This document shows positions 48,955 through 57,881 of a stretch of DNA of 64,000 nucleotides, piece by piece; positions within the stretch are counted from its first letter, which is position 1, and the number at the start of each line of letters is the position of its first letter. A program made the translations under genes and the position numbers. The stretch spans positions 1,054,001 to 1,118,000 of the forward strand of contig NZ_CP045496.1 in assembly GCF_015500075.1 (NCBI RefSeq), given 5' to 3'. The notes below the pieces were generated by a model. It worked only from the letters and a program-made list of their open reading frames with translations, was not told where the DNA came from and made no database searches. Source of the stretch: Mesorhizobium sp. INR15. Lineage in GTDB: Bacteria; Pseudomonadota; Alphaproteobacteria; Rhizobiales; Rhizobiaceae.

Positions 48955-50058
48955 ATGGCTTCGAAACACCTTCTCCTGCTCGCCGGCGACGGCATCGGTC
49001 CCGAGGCCATGGCCGAGGTGAAGAAGCTGATCGGAGCGATGAACGACAAGCTCGGCAGCGGCTTCGTCACCGACGAAGGGCTTGTCGGCGGCTGCGCCTA
49101 TGACGCGCATGGCGCGGCGATTTCCGATGCCGACATGGAAAAGGCGATGGCGGCGGATGCGGTGCTGTTCGGCGCCGTCGGTGGTCCGAAATGGGATGCG
49201 GTGCCTTACGAGGTGCGCCCCGAGGCCGGCCTGCTTCGCCTGCGCAAGGACATGGAGCTGTTCGCCAACCTTCGCCCCGCCATCTGCTATCCGGCGCTCG
49301 CGGCGTCCTCCTCGCTCAAGCAGGAAGTGGTCGAGGGTCTCGACATCCTGATCGTGCGCGAACTCACCGGCGGCGTCTATTTCGGCGAGCCGAAGCAGAT
49401 CATCGATCTCGGCAACGGCCAGAAGCGCGGCATCGACACGCAGGTCTATGACACGTTCGAGATCGAACGCATCTCGGGCGTCGCCTTCGAACTGGCGCGC
49501 ACCCGCAAGAACCACGTCACCTCGATGGAAAAGCGCAACGTCATGAAGTCGGGCGTGCTGTGGAACGAGGTCGTCACCCAGACCCACAAGGCCCGCTATT
49601 CCGACGTCAAGCTCGATCACATGCTGGCCGACGCCGGCGGCATGCAGCTGGTGCGCTGGCCAAAGCAGTTCGATGTCATCGTCACCGACAACCTGTTCGG
49701 CGACATGCTGTCCGACATCGCCGCCATGCTGACCGGCTCGATCGGCATGCTGCCGTCGGCGTCGCTCGGCGCGCCCGATGTGAAGACCAAGAAGCGCAAG
49801 GCGCTCTACGAGCCGGTGCATGGCTCGGCGCCCGACATCGCCGGCAAGGGGATCGCAAATCCGATCGCCATGATCGCGTCCTTCGCCATGTGCCTGCGCT
49901 ATTCCTTCGGCATGGTCGCGGAAGCCGACCGCGTCGAAGCCGCGATCGCCGCCGTGCTGGATGAAGGCCTGCGCACCCGGGACATCCTGTCCGAGGGCAT
50001 GACCGAGGTCGGCACCGTCGAGATGGGCGACGCGATCATCGCCAAGTTCCTGGGATAA
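48955..50058 (+). CDS. leuB: 3-isopropylmalate dehydrogenase
   Basis: The 367-aa product is LeuB: LLLLAGDGIGPEAMAEVKKLI at the start, VGGPKWDAVP, the substrate-loop LRLRKDMELFANLRPA, and NLFGDMLSDIAAMLTGSIGMLPSASLG near the metal site. It oxidises and decarboxylates 3-isopropylmalate with NAD in leucine biosynthesis. ATG 48955 is the family start. Upstream lies a palindromic repeat; no attenuator was recognised. Confidence 0.97.
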   Translation: MASKHLLLLAGDGIGPEAMAEVKKLIGAMNDKLGSGFVTDEGLVGGCAYDAHGAAISDADMEKAMAADAVLFGAVGGPKWDAVPYEVRPEAGLLRLRKDMELFANLRPAICYPALAASSSLKQEVVEGLDILIVRELTGGVYFGEPKQIIDLGNGQKRGIDTQVYDTFEIERISGVAFELARTRKNHVTSMEKRNVMKSGVLWNEVVTQTHKARYSDVKLDHMLADAGGMQLVRWPKQFDVIVTDNLFGDMLSDIAAMLTGSIGMLPSASLGAPDVKTKKRKALYEPVHGSAPDIAGKGIANPIAMIASFAMCLRYSFGMVAEADRVEAAIAAVLDEGLRTRDILSEGMTEVGTVEMGDAIIAKFLG

Positions 50059-50076
50059 GGCGAGGCTGTAACCGCC

Positions 50077-50526
50077 TCAGCGAATCTCACCGGCCAGCCG
50101 CTGCAGCAGGCCGACGAACTGGGCCTCATCCACCGGCTCGAAAAAACTCGCGTCAGCGGCTTCGACGGCAACGATGGCGCGCTGTGCGGCCGCTGTCCCG
50201 GCCGGGGTGATGCGGATCACCTTGGCGCGCGAATCCCTGGGGTCGGTCTCCCTGGCGATCAACCCCTTGGCTTCGAGCCGGGCGACGACATCCGACGTCA
50301 TCTTCACCTCGGTGCCGGCTTGGGCGGCGAGCTGTACCTGGTTGGGCGGCTCGCCATCGCGGCCGAGCCACATCGCCGAGGCCAGCAGCACGAACTGGAC
50401 ATGGGTCAGGTCCAGCGGCGCGAGTGCCGCCGTCATGACGCGCTGCCAGCGCATGGTGGTTCGCCAGAGCAGCAAGCCGGGGCTCTCCGATGGTCCGCCC
50501 TTGAAGCGCGTGTCGAGTTCAGCCAC
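50077..50526 (-). CDS. MarR family transcriptional regulator
   Basis: From GTG 50526 the product is 149 aa. It has the winged-helix pattern of MarR: LDLTHVQFVLLASAMWL, NQVQLAAQAGTEVKMTSDVVARLEAKGLIARETDPRDSRAKVIRITPAG. It overlaps the end of the SRPBCC gene by 8 bp, so both are in one transcript. A palindrome upstream of the SRPBCC gene (50988-50999) is a possible operator for autoregulation. Confidence 0.87.
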   Translation of the reverse strand: MAELDTRFKGGPSESPGLLLWRTTMRWQRVMTAALAPLDLTHVQFVLLASAMWLGRDGEPPNQVQLAAQAGTEVKMTSDVVARLEAKGLIARETDPRDSRAKVIRITPAGTAAAQRAIVAVEAADASFFEPVDEAQFVGLLQRLAGEIR

Positions 50527-50959
50527 GGCTGGCGAGCTCCTGCGCCTGTTCGAACAGCTTTGCCATCGACGTGTCGAAATCGCCGCTGATCTGGGGGCCG
50601 AGCTCAAGCCCGACTTCGGCGGCCGAAGGGCCGGATATTTCAAGCCGGTGCGTTACCCGCGTGCCACCTGCAACTGGCGCCAGCGTGTGCCGGAACAAAA
50701 GCTGGGTGTCACCGAACGAGGTTTCGTCGGCATAGGTTACGTTTTCGACGAGATCGACGATGGTCGATTCAAACGTGTCCTGCCCGACCGGGGTCACCGA
50801 GACGCGGGTGCCCTTGGCGAACGGCCCGTGCAGCACAAACGTGTCCGACCCCTCATAGCTGAGGCGGCCTTCATGCAGCGCCTTGAGCGCGGCCCAAACC
50901 GCCTGCACGGGAAGGGAGGTAACGGCGGTGTATTCATTGCTCCACATTTTCGGCTCCAT
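50519..50959 (-). CDS. SRPBCC/START-fold protein
   Basis: The product is about 146 aa from ATG 50959 (ATG 50947, with GGAG 6 nt upstream, and ATG 50983 are alternatives). The sequence has VTSLPVQAVWAALKAL, THRLEISGPSAAEVGLELGPQISGDFD and a C-terminal long helix, as in polyketide-cyclase-like SRPBCC proteins. Co-transcription with a MarR regulator suggests a ligand-responsive pair. The ligand is unknown. Confidence 0.78.
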   Translation of the reverse strand: MEPKMWSNEYTAVTSLPVQAVWAALKALHEGRLSYEGSDTFVLHGPFAKGTRVSVTPVGQDTFESTIVDLVENVTYADETSFGDTQLLFRHTLAPVAGGTRVTHRLEISGPSAAEVGLELGPQISGDFDTSMAKLFEQAQELASRG

Positions 50960-50987
50960 CGGTGCTTCTGTTCGATCGACCATTCGA

Positions 50988-50999
50988 TCTGTGCACAGA
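50988..50999. promoter_or_regulatory. Palindrome, candidate MarR operator
   Basis: TCTGTGCACAGA is a perfect 12-bp inverted repeat just upstream of the SRPBCC/MarR pair. A second half site ATCTGTGCGC follows at about 51003-51013. Confidence 0.4.
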
Positions 51000-51129
51000 C
51001 TATCTGTGCGCGGATTAAGTGGCAAGCGGAATCTTCAACCCTGACAGCCGGTGGCCGACCGGCGCGTCTTGGTCCCTGTTTTCAATCAGTTTAGAGCAAG
51101 AAACATTCTCGTTTTCTCCGAGCTGGCCT

Positions 51130-51780
51130 CTAGAACCTGACCCCTGCCGGCACCGGCCCCCACTGGTTTTCACCGACCTGAGACTGCACCAGTCCCAAAA
51201 CCAGCAAGGCCACTGCGCCGAAGGCCGGGGTGAAGCAGAGCAGGACAAACCAGCCGCTCAGACCGACGTCGTGCAAACGCCGCACTGTCAGCGCAATCCA
51301 TGGCAGGCCGAATACAAATATGAAGATAGCGGCGGGCAGAAATCCTATCGACGTCCTATCCGCATTGATGCCGAAGCCGCTGATGGCCAGATTGACAAGT
51401 ATCCCAAAGCCCAAAAGCACCACCAGCACAAGATTAAGGCACAGCCAAAAGGCCCAGAATTCCTTACGGCGGGCGCGTCCGTTGAAATTGAAATAGTTCA
51501 CGCTCACCGTGCGCCCGAAATAGGCCCACAGTCCTGTGGAACTCTGTCCGGCAAGCCGGCCTGACCGTGGTGGTTGACCAGTGCCCGGCGGCGGTGTGGT
51601 CGAGGCGGCGGCGATATTGTGCGCCGTGCCGTCGTCTGGCTGGAAATCGACGAGCGTGCCCCTCACGAGGGCCACATCCTGGCTCAGGTCATTGAGGGCG
51701 AAGATATAGCGTTTGCCGTCGGTTCCGTTGATATAACCGTAATCCTGATCCTTGTCGTAGTGATACACCGCGCCGCGCAT
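51130..51780 (-). CDS. Cold-shock-like domain fused to DUF805 membrane domain (paralog 1)
   Basis: The 216-aa product has an N-terminal segment (about 1-55, RGAVYHYDKDQDYGYINGTDGKRYIFALNDL) that resembles a cold-shock/OB fold. A linker leads to a DUF805 membrane domain with several helices and the typical NYFNFNGRARRKEFWAFWLC and VRRLHDVGLSGWFVLL. The paralog at 51851 lies 70 bp upstream in the same direction. Function is unknown; the cold-shock part may bind nucleic acid or be degenerate. Confidence 0.78.
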   Translation of the reverse strand: MRGAVYHYDKDQDYGYINGTDGKRYIFALNDLSQDVALVRGTLVDFQPDDGTAHNIAAASTTPPPGTGQPPRSGRLAGQSSTGLWAYFGRTVSVNYFNFNGRARRKEFWAFWLCLNLVLVVLLGFGILVNLAISGFGINADRTSIGFLPAAIFIFVFGLPWIALTVRRLHDVGLSGWFVLLCFTPAFGAVALLVLGLVQSQVGENQWGPVPAGVRF

Positions 51781-51850
51781 GCCTTGCCCCCTTGCATTGC
51801 GTCGGTGATTCTACTCAGAGTTGCCGTTGATTGCAATATGCACGGCCTGG

Positions 51851-52549
51851 TTAGGTCCTGACGCCGCCCGGTATCGGCCCCCACTGGTTTTCGCGGTCCT
51901 GGGTAGGGATCAGCGCGAAGACCAGGATGATCAGGCTGCCAATGGTCGGGAGGATAAGCAGCAGGGCAAGCCAGCCGCTCAGGCCGATATCGTGTATCCG
52001 ACGGACGATCATGCCAAGGCTGGGCAAGAATGTCGCCAGCATGAACAGGCCGAAAACGCCGATCGTCACCGCCGGCCCTTCGCTGCCGTTCAAAAAGCCC
52101 AGGGCATTGTCGATGAAGAGGCCGATGATGGAGATCACGATCAGCGCCACGGTCCAGAACAGGCAATAGCCCCAATATTCCTTGCGGCGGGCACGGCCGG
52201 CGAAATTGAAGTAGTTCTGGGTCAGGCTACGCCAGAAGTAACCCCACAGGTCGGTGGGTTCAGCAGGGTTGGTTTCGGCTGAGCGGCCGAAATTCCCTGT
52301 CTGCGCGGCTGCCGCCGGGGCCGCCGCACCTGCCGGCGGGCGGGCGACAGCTGGAGCGGCTGTCTGGGCGGCAATCGAGAAAATGTCACGCGCCTGACCG
52401 CTGCCCGCCAGGAATTCGACAGCCGCCCCCTTGGCGACCGATGCGCCCCGGCGCAAATCCTCGCGGCCGAACGTGTACCGGTTGCCATCGGCGCCGGTGA
52501 TGAAGCCGAAGCCCTGAGTCTCATCATAGTGAAGCACTTCACCGCGCAT
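51851..52549 (-). CDS. Cold-shock-like domain fused to DUF805 membrane domain (paralog 2)
   Basis: The 232-aa product has the same plan as its downstream neighbour. The N-terminus RGEVLHYDETQGFGFITGADGNRYTFGREDL is the better cold-shock match (FGFI for RNP1). After an Ala/Pro-rich linker (about 62-85) comes DUF805 with NYFNFAGRARRKEYWGYC and VRRIHDIGLSGWLALLL. Both end in ENQWGP-P-GVR. A tandem duplication is likely. Confidence 0.8.
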   Translation of the reverse strand: MRGEVLHYDETQGFGFITGADGNRYTFGREDLRRGASVAKGAAVEFLAGSGQARDIFSIAAQTAAPAVARPPAGAAAPAAAAQTGNFGRSAETNPAEPTDLWGYFWRSLTQNYFNFAGRARRKEYWGYCLFWTVALIVISIIGLFIDNALGFLNGSEGPAVTIGVFGLFMLATFLPSLGMIVRRIHDIGLSGWLALLLILPTIGSLIILVFALIPTQDRENQWGPIPGGVRT

Positions 52550-52702
52550 CCGCCGCCCCTCTCGTCACCTCAGCTGTTCGGGCCAAGGTGTCGCACGAGG
52601 CTGAAGCGGAGGGCAAGGCCACACCAAATGAAGTGGCTACCGCCCTTGCCGCAAATGAAGCATAAGACACGAATTGCATTCTTCCTTCGCCAAAAGCAGG
52701 CA

Positions 52703-54103
52703 ATGACAGTCCAGAGTTCTGATAGCGGTGTGACGCAAGATGAAGGGCCGTCAGGCCGGAGAATACTGGCTATTGATGCGACGGGTGTGTTGGCATGGCC
52801 CGACAAAGCTCTCTCCGGCATTCCCCGCGTCGAGGATTTTCTGATCAAGGCGGCGCTGGCCGACCCCGATCGCCATGTCCGGGTCGTGGCATTCAAATCC
52901 TGGGATGGCGGCTTCCGCTCGCTGGAGCCTTTCGAAGAAAGGCGGCTGGCGGATGGTCAGATCGCGCCCTTGCGCGTCACGGAATGGCCGGGGCGCAAGG
53001 CGGCACTGAAATCCGCCTTCCAGATGGTGAGGCTGTATCCCTGGGCGAAGCGCGCGGCGGACAGCCATCTTGCCCAAACGGTGACCAACGGAAGCGGCGG
53101 GTTCGATTGGGCGGCGGTCAAACTGTTGATCCGCCTCTATCGCCTATACAGGCGGGCCGCAGGCCGAACCGGCCGGCGTCAGGCTGCTGCGCGGCCGCCA
53201 CAACGCATCGACAACGATATCACGCTGATCTGCCACAATGTCCTTGCCTACGGGGATGGGCCCGCCGTCTCGGATGACGCCAGCGGGATTGCCTTCATTT
53301 GCCACGACCTCATCCCGTCAGTGCGTCCCGATCTGGTCGCGGGCACCAAGGCCGAGAAGGAGTTCGGCACCAAGCTTGCACAGCTTATGCGAGCAGGGGC
53401 GACGGCATTTTGCGCTTCGGATGCGGCCAGTGTCATGCTGACCGATCATATGCGCCAAGCTGGCATTGCCCCACCTGTGGTGCACCGCTTTCCCATGCCA
53501 TCCGTCTTGCATGAGACCGCTTCCCGGCTGGGCATGACCTCGCGCATCGAGACCAGCGAGCCGTTCGCGCTCTACTGCTCGACCATTGAAGTGCGCAAGA
53601 ACCACATCCTGCTGGCACGCATCTGGCAGCAGGCGCGCGAGGAAGGCGTCACGCTGCCGAAGCTTGTCTGCGCCGGGCGCTGGGGCTGGATGATCGACCC
53701 GTTGCGCGCCTATCTCAAGGCGCATCCTGACCTGGCCGAGACGGTCACGTTCACCGGCCCGATCAGCGACGAAGAGCTTATCCGATACTATCGCAGCGCG
53801 TCGTTTGGCGTGTTTCCCTCGCATATCGAGGGCTGGGGCTACGCTGCCTCGGAATGTCTCGATTTCGGCATCCCGGTCATCGTCTCGACAACGCCGGCGC
53901 TGATCGAGGCGAGCGGCGGCCTGATGCCGGCGATCGATTCCGAAGATCAGGCGGGCTGGTATGCAGCGATCCGCAGGATGGCGGACGACAAGGCCTGGCA
54001 CTCCTCGCTGGTGGACCGCATCGCCCGGCACCACAGGCCGACGCCGGCGGCGGCAAGCTGGGCCGCCATCAAGACCGGCCTGCAGGCAATCGGAAAGCAA
54101 TGA
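52703..54103 (+). CDS. Glycosyltransferase, GT4-like (paralog 1)
   Basis: The 466-aa product has an N-terminal acceptor half (ILAIDATGVLAWPDKALSGIPRVEDFLIKAAL), then a GT-B donor half: SEPFALYCSTIEVRKNH, LVCAGRWGW, VTFTGPISDEELIRYYRSASFGVFPS, and HIEGWGYAASE with the E-x7-E motif. It probably acts on a surface polysaccharide. ATG 52703 is chosen with a weak ribosome site. The next gene, a close paralog, starts within its stop codon. Confidence 0.85.
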   Translation: MTVQSSDSGVTQDEGPSGRRILAIDATGVLAWPDKALSGIPRVEDFLIKAALADPDRHVRVVAFKSWDGGFRSLEPFEERRLADGQIAPLRVTEWPGRKAALKSAFQMVRLYPWAKRAADSHLAQTVTNGSGGFDWAAVKLLIRLYRLYRRAAGRTGRRQAAARPPQRIDNDITLICHNVLAYGDGPAVSDDASGIAFICHDLIPSVRPDLVAGTKAEKEFGTKLAQLMRAGATAFCASDAASVMLTDHMRQAGIAPPVVHRFPMPSVLHETASRLGMTSRIETSEPFALYCSTIEVRKNHILLARIWQQAREEGVTLPKLVCAGRWGWMIDPLRAYLKAHPDLAETVTFTGPISDEELIRYYRSASFGVFPSHIEGWGYAASECLDFGIPVIVSTTPALIEASGGLMPAIDSEDQAGWYAAIRRMADDKAWHSSLVDRIARHHRPTPAAASWAAIKTGLQAIGKQ

Positions 54104-55515
54104 CCGAGGAGATCTTGAACAGCGCCGCTGGCAAGCCGGATACAGCGGCCACCCGCGCGCCGATGATTTCCATCGATGCGACAGGCCTGCTATCCTGGGG
54201 CGGCGATCAGGCCGTGGCCGGCATCCAGCGGGTTGAGAGTTTTATCATAAAGGCGGCGCTGGCGGAGACCGATCCGCGCGTCGGCGTCGTGGCGGTCAAC
54301 CTTTCGAACCACCGGTTTAGACCACTTTTCCCCTACGAGCAGGCCCAATTGGCGGCCAACGACATTGCGCCCAGCCGCATCGAGCGCGGGACGGCCATGA
54401 TGGCGGCTTTGCCGCGGGCGCTGCAGCTGGTGCGGCAATACCCGATAGCGAAACGCGAGGCGGATCGCCAACTCGCGAGGATGGTGACGAATGGCCGGAC
54501 AGGGTTTGGTTTCAAGTCGGCTGCGCTGCTGCTTCGCGCCTATCGCCTCTACCGGCGGGCGTGGGTCCGGCTTGGCGCATCCAGACAAATGCCCACACCG
54601 GAACCGACCGAGCTGGAGCAGTCGACCGTCCTGATCTCTCACCAGATGCTTGCTGGAGATAACAGATCGTCTGTCTCGGGTGAGATCAACAGGATCGCCT
54701 TCCTTTGCCACGATCTTATTCCGGTCGTGCGTCCCGATCTTGTCGACCAGGGCAAACTGGAGAAGGCTTTCGGAGCCAATGTCGAGTCTCTCGTAAGATC
54801 CGGCGCAACCGCATTCTGTGCCTCGGAGACAGCCAGCGGGATGCTGATCGATCATATGCGCCTTGCTGGCATCAACCCGCCAGTCGTGCACCGCTTTCCC
54901 ATGCCATCCATCCTGCATGAGACTGCTGTCCGCCTGGGCATGACCTCGCGCATCGAGACCAGCGAGCCGTTCGTGCTCTATTGCTCGACCATCAACGTGC
55001 GCAAGAACCACATCCTGCTGGCGCGTATCTGGCAGCAGGCGCTCGACGAAGGCGTAACGCTGCCGAAGCTTGTCTGCGCCGGTCGCTGGGGCGGGATGAT
55101 GGACCCGTTGCGCGCCTATCTCGATGCACATCCGGAGCTGGCCAAATCGCTCACGTTCACCGGTCCAATCAATGATGAGGAACTGATCCGATATTATCGC
55201 AGCGCGTCGTTTGGCGTGTTTCCCTCACATATCGAAGGCTGGGGCTACGCGGCCTCGGAGTGCCTCGATTTCGGCATCCCGGTCATCGTCTCGACAACGC
55301 CGGCGCTGATTGAGGCCAGCCGTGGCCTGATGCCGACGATCGATTCCGAAGACCAGGCGGGCTGGTATGCCGCGATCCGCAAGATGGCCGACGACACGGC
55401 TTGGCGTTCCTCGCTTGTCGACCGCATCGCCCAGCACCACAGGCCGACGCCGGCGGCGGCAAGCTGGGCCGCGATCAAGGCCGGCCTGCAGGCAAGCGCA
55501 TCCCGTCAGCGCTGA
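54100..55515 (+). CDS. Glycosyltransferase, GT4-like (paralog 2)
   Basis: The 471-aa paralog of the preceding gene overlaps it by 4 bp. The N-terminal half is moderately similar (MISIDATGLLSWGGDQAVAGIQRVESFIIKAAL). The donor half is almost identical, including IEGWGYAASECLDFGIPVIVS with E-x7-E. The two probably add related sugars to one glycan. The unequal conservation between halves suggests either recent duplication with selection on the acceptor side or gene conversion in the 3' half. Confidence 0.85.
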   Translation: MTEEILNSAAGKPDTAATRAPMISIDATGLLSWGGDQAVAGIQRVESFIIKAALAETDPRVGVVAVNLSNHRFRPLFPYEQAQLAANDIAPSRIERGTAMMAALPRALQLVRQYPIAKREADRQLARMVTNGRTGFGFKSAALLLRAYRLYRRAWVRLGASRQMPTPEPTELEQSTVLISHQMLAGDNRSSVSGEINRIAFLCHDLIPVVRPDLVDQGKLEKAFGANVESLVRSGATAFCASETASGMLIDHMRLAGINPPVVHRFPMPSILHETAVRLGMTSRIETSEPFVLYCSTINVRKNHILLARIWQQALDEGVTLPKLVCAGRWGGMMDPLRAYLDAHPELAKSLTFTGPINDEELIRYYRSASFGVFPSHIEGWGYAASECLDFGIPVIVSTTPALIEASRGLMPTIDSEDQAGWYAAIRKMADDTAWRSSLVDRIAQHHRPTPAAASWAAIKAGLQASASRQR

Positions 55516-55549
55516 ATTTCGGCCGCACCGGCCGGAAGGCAGCGACGCC

Positions 55550-57424
55550 CTACGAAGGGCGCTTCTTCGCCTTCTTATGCTGCGGTGGGCCGGCGTTCTC
55601 GAATTTTGGCTTGCCGGGCTTCTTCGCCCACGGCGTTGCGTCATGGGCGGCCGCCGGGCGCTGGTCGGCGGATGCCGGCGGGCGCTTCTCGAATTTGCGC
55701 TTGGGCGCGTTGGGATCGAACGGCGCCTTGCCGCGATGCGGTTTCTTGTCAGGCGATGGCGGCTGATAGCCGGCCCGCGACAGGTCGGGCGTGCCTTCCA
55801 GCCGCTTGACCCGGATGTTGTCCTGCAGCTTGCGGTCGGGGCCGATCGCGGCCAAGAACCGGTCGGCCCAGTCGGCAGCGATCTGCACGAAGGTTTCTTC
55901 CTGCTGCATCTTGATGGCGCCGATCTCGCGCTTGGTGATGCCGCCGGTGCGGCACAGCATCGGGATCAGCCAGCGCGGCTCGGCATTCTGCCGGCGTCCG
56001 ACCGATACCGAGAACCAGACGCTTGCGCCGAAATCCTCGCGGCGGCTTGGCGCCTCATCGCGATGCGCGAACTTTTCGCCCGCCGGTCTTTCACGCGACG
56101 GCGTGAAGGGCGCGACTTCCATGAGATCCTCGGGTGCCGAGCGGCTGGAACGGCACAGCCGCACGAAGGCTGCCGCCACCTGCTCGGGGCCGTGCTGTTC
56201 GAGAAGTGCGGCGACAAAGCCGCGCTCGTCGTCCTTCAGCGGCTCCGTGAACGTCGAGTCGGCAAGAATGCGCTCGTCGTCGCGGCGGATAACGTCATCG
56301 GCCGAAGGCGGGCTTGCCCATGTCGCTTTCAGGCCGGCATTCTGCAGCAGCCGCTCGGTGCGCTTGCGGGCACTGTTGGGAACGATCAGCGCGCTGACGC
56401 CCTTGCGTCCGGCGCGTCCGGTCCGGCCGCTGCGGTGCAGCAGCGTTTCCGGGTTGGTCGGCAGATCGGCATGGATCACAAGCTCGAGGTTGGGCAGGTC
56501 GATGCCGCGCGCCGCCACGTCGGTGGCGATGCAAACCTTGGCGCGGCCGTCGCGCATTGCCTGCAAGGCATGGCTGCGCTCGTTCTGGCTGAGCTCGCCC
56601 GAGAGCGCGACGACGGAGAAGTTGCGGTTGTTGAAGCGCGCGGTCAGGTGGTTGACGGCGGCGCGGGTGTTGCAGAACACCAGCGCGTTCTTGGCCTCAT
56701 AGAAACGCAGCACGTTGATGATGGCGTTCTCCCGGTCGGCCTGGGCAACGCTCAGCGCCCGGTATTCGATGTCGAGATGCTGCTTCTCCTCGCCGGACGC
56801 CGAGATGCGCACGGCGTTTCGCTGGTAGCCCTGGGCAAGCGTTGCGATCGAACGCGGCACAGTGGCCGAGAACATCAGCGTGCGGCGCTCGGCCGGCGCC
56901 GCGTCGAGGATGAATTCCAGGTCTTCGCGAAAACCGAGATCGAGCATCTCGTCGGCCTCGTCGAGCACGACAGCCTTGAGCGCCGACATGTCCAGCGAAT
57001 GCCGGGTGATGTGGTCGCGCAGGCGGCCGGGCGTGCCGACGACGATATGGGCGCCGCGCTCCAGCACGCGCCGCTCGCTGCGCATGTCCATGCCGCCGAC
57101 GCAAGACGCCACGGTGGCGCCGGTCAGCTCATAGAGCCATTCCAGTTCGCGTGTCACCTGCAGCGCCAGTTCGCGCGTCGGAGCCACGGCCAGCGCCAGC
57201 GGTGCCGCCGCATGAGAGAAGCGCTCGGCGCCTTCCAGAAGGGTTGGCGCCAGCGCCAAACCAAAAGCCACCGTCTTGCCGGAGCCGGTCTGCGCCGAGA
57301 CCAGCGCATCGGCCTGTCCGAGTTCAGGGGCCAGAACGGCCTTCTGCACCGGGGTCAGCTCGGAATAACCACGTTTTTCCAGCGCCTTTGCCAGCGCCGG
57401 GACAATGCCATCAATCTTGATCAT
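55550..57424 (-). CDS. DEAD-box RNA helicase
   Basis: The 624-aa product has the Q-motif YSELTPVQKAVLAP, Walker A AQTGSGKT at 44-51, PTRELALQV, VGTPGRL, DEADEMLDLGF, SAT, VATDVAARGIDLPNLELVIHADLP and HRSGRTGRAGRKG. C-terminally there is a DbpA/DeaD-type RNA-binding domain (RWLIPMLCRTGGITKREIGAIKMQQEETFVQI) and a basic Lys/Pro-rich tail. It likely remodels rRNA or mRNA, for example in ribosome assembly or cold response. ATG 57424 gives the family N-terminus; upstream codons to 57607 have no similarity. Confidence 0.93.
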   Translation of the reverse strand: MIKIDGIVPALAKALEKRGYSELTPVQKAVLAPELGQADALVSAQTGSGKTVAFGLALAPTLLEGAERFSHAAAPLALAVAPTRELALQVTRELEWLYELTGATVASCVGGMDMRSERRVLERGAHIVVGTPGRLRDHITRHSLDMSALKAVVLDEADEMLDLGFREDLEFILDAAPAERRTLMFSATVPRSIATLAQGYQRNAVRISASGEEKQHLDIEYRALSVAQADRENAIINVLRFYEAKNALVFCNTRAAVNHLTARFNNRNFSVVALSGELSQNERSHALQAMRDGRAKVCIATDVAARGIDLPNLELVIHADLPTNPETLLHRSGRTGRAGRKGVSALIVPNSARKRTERLLQNAGLKATWASPPSADDVIRRDDERILADSTFTEPLKDDERGFVAALLEQHGPEQVAAAFVRLCRSSRSAPEDLMEVAPFTPSRERPAGEKFAHRDEAPSRREDFGASVWFSVSVGRRQNAEPRWLIPMLCRTGGITKREIGAIKMQQEETFVQIAADWADRFLAAIGPDRKLQDNIRVKRLEGTPDLSRAGYQPPSPDKKPHRGKAPFDPNAPKRKFEKRPPASADQRPAAAHDATPWAKKPGKPKFENAGPPQHKKAKKRPS

Positions 57425-57881
57425 ATCCGTCTTTCGGAATTCGGGGTCTGCGTTCACTCGTAGGATACGCATTCCGGGGCCGGCGCCGTGCCAGCCAAAC
57501 AATCTTGCCCGTTCGTACTTCGCGCCGCCGCCATTGTACAGGGTGCGCGACAAAGCACATGCCGCGCGATGATTGACTCTTGGCGCAAACCGCGTAAAAG
57601 CCGGCACCGAACAGGACAGTTTCGATGCGCGGCCCTCTCATGGCGCTCTCTTCGTTGAACGTCCCTGGCCACAATGCACATCATTGGGCCGGGCGCGTCG
57701 GCGCGTCTGCTCGCTTCACCAAAACCCCGTTCTTGGCCAAGAAAACCGGCAAAACGACCACTAAAATGGTCTGATCTCCCTTGGCCTGCTCGCCCTCTCC
57801 CCGGGTCCGGCCCGGGGGCGAAGCCCGCACCGGCCGGCGGGTTTCTCCAAAACGAGCGGAGAGGGAAGAGGAGATTTTTCG
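57425..57881. other. Intergenic region with GC-rich inverted repeat, asd upstream region
   Basis: It holds CCTCTCC (57794-57800) facing GGAGAGG (57858-57864) around a GC-rich centre, a common rhizobial repeat type, just ahead of the asd ribosome site (GAGGAG, 57868-57873). The rest carries divergent promoters that I cannot place with confidence and no gene. Confidence 0.45.

Noticed and set aside
49440..50058. leuB frameshift
   Set aside because: The frame is continuous and full length; apparent alternative frames are shadows.
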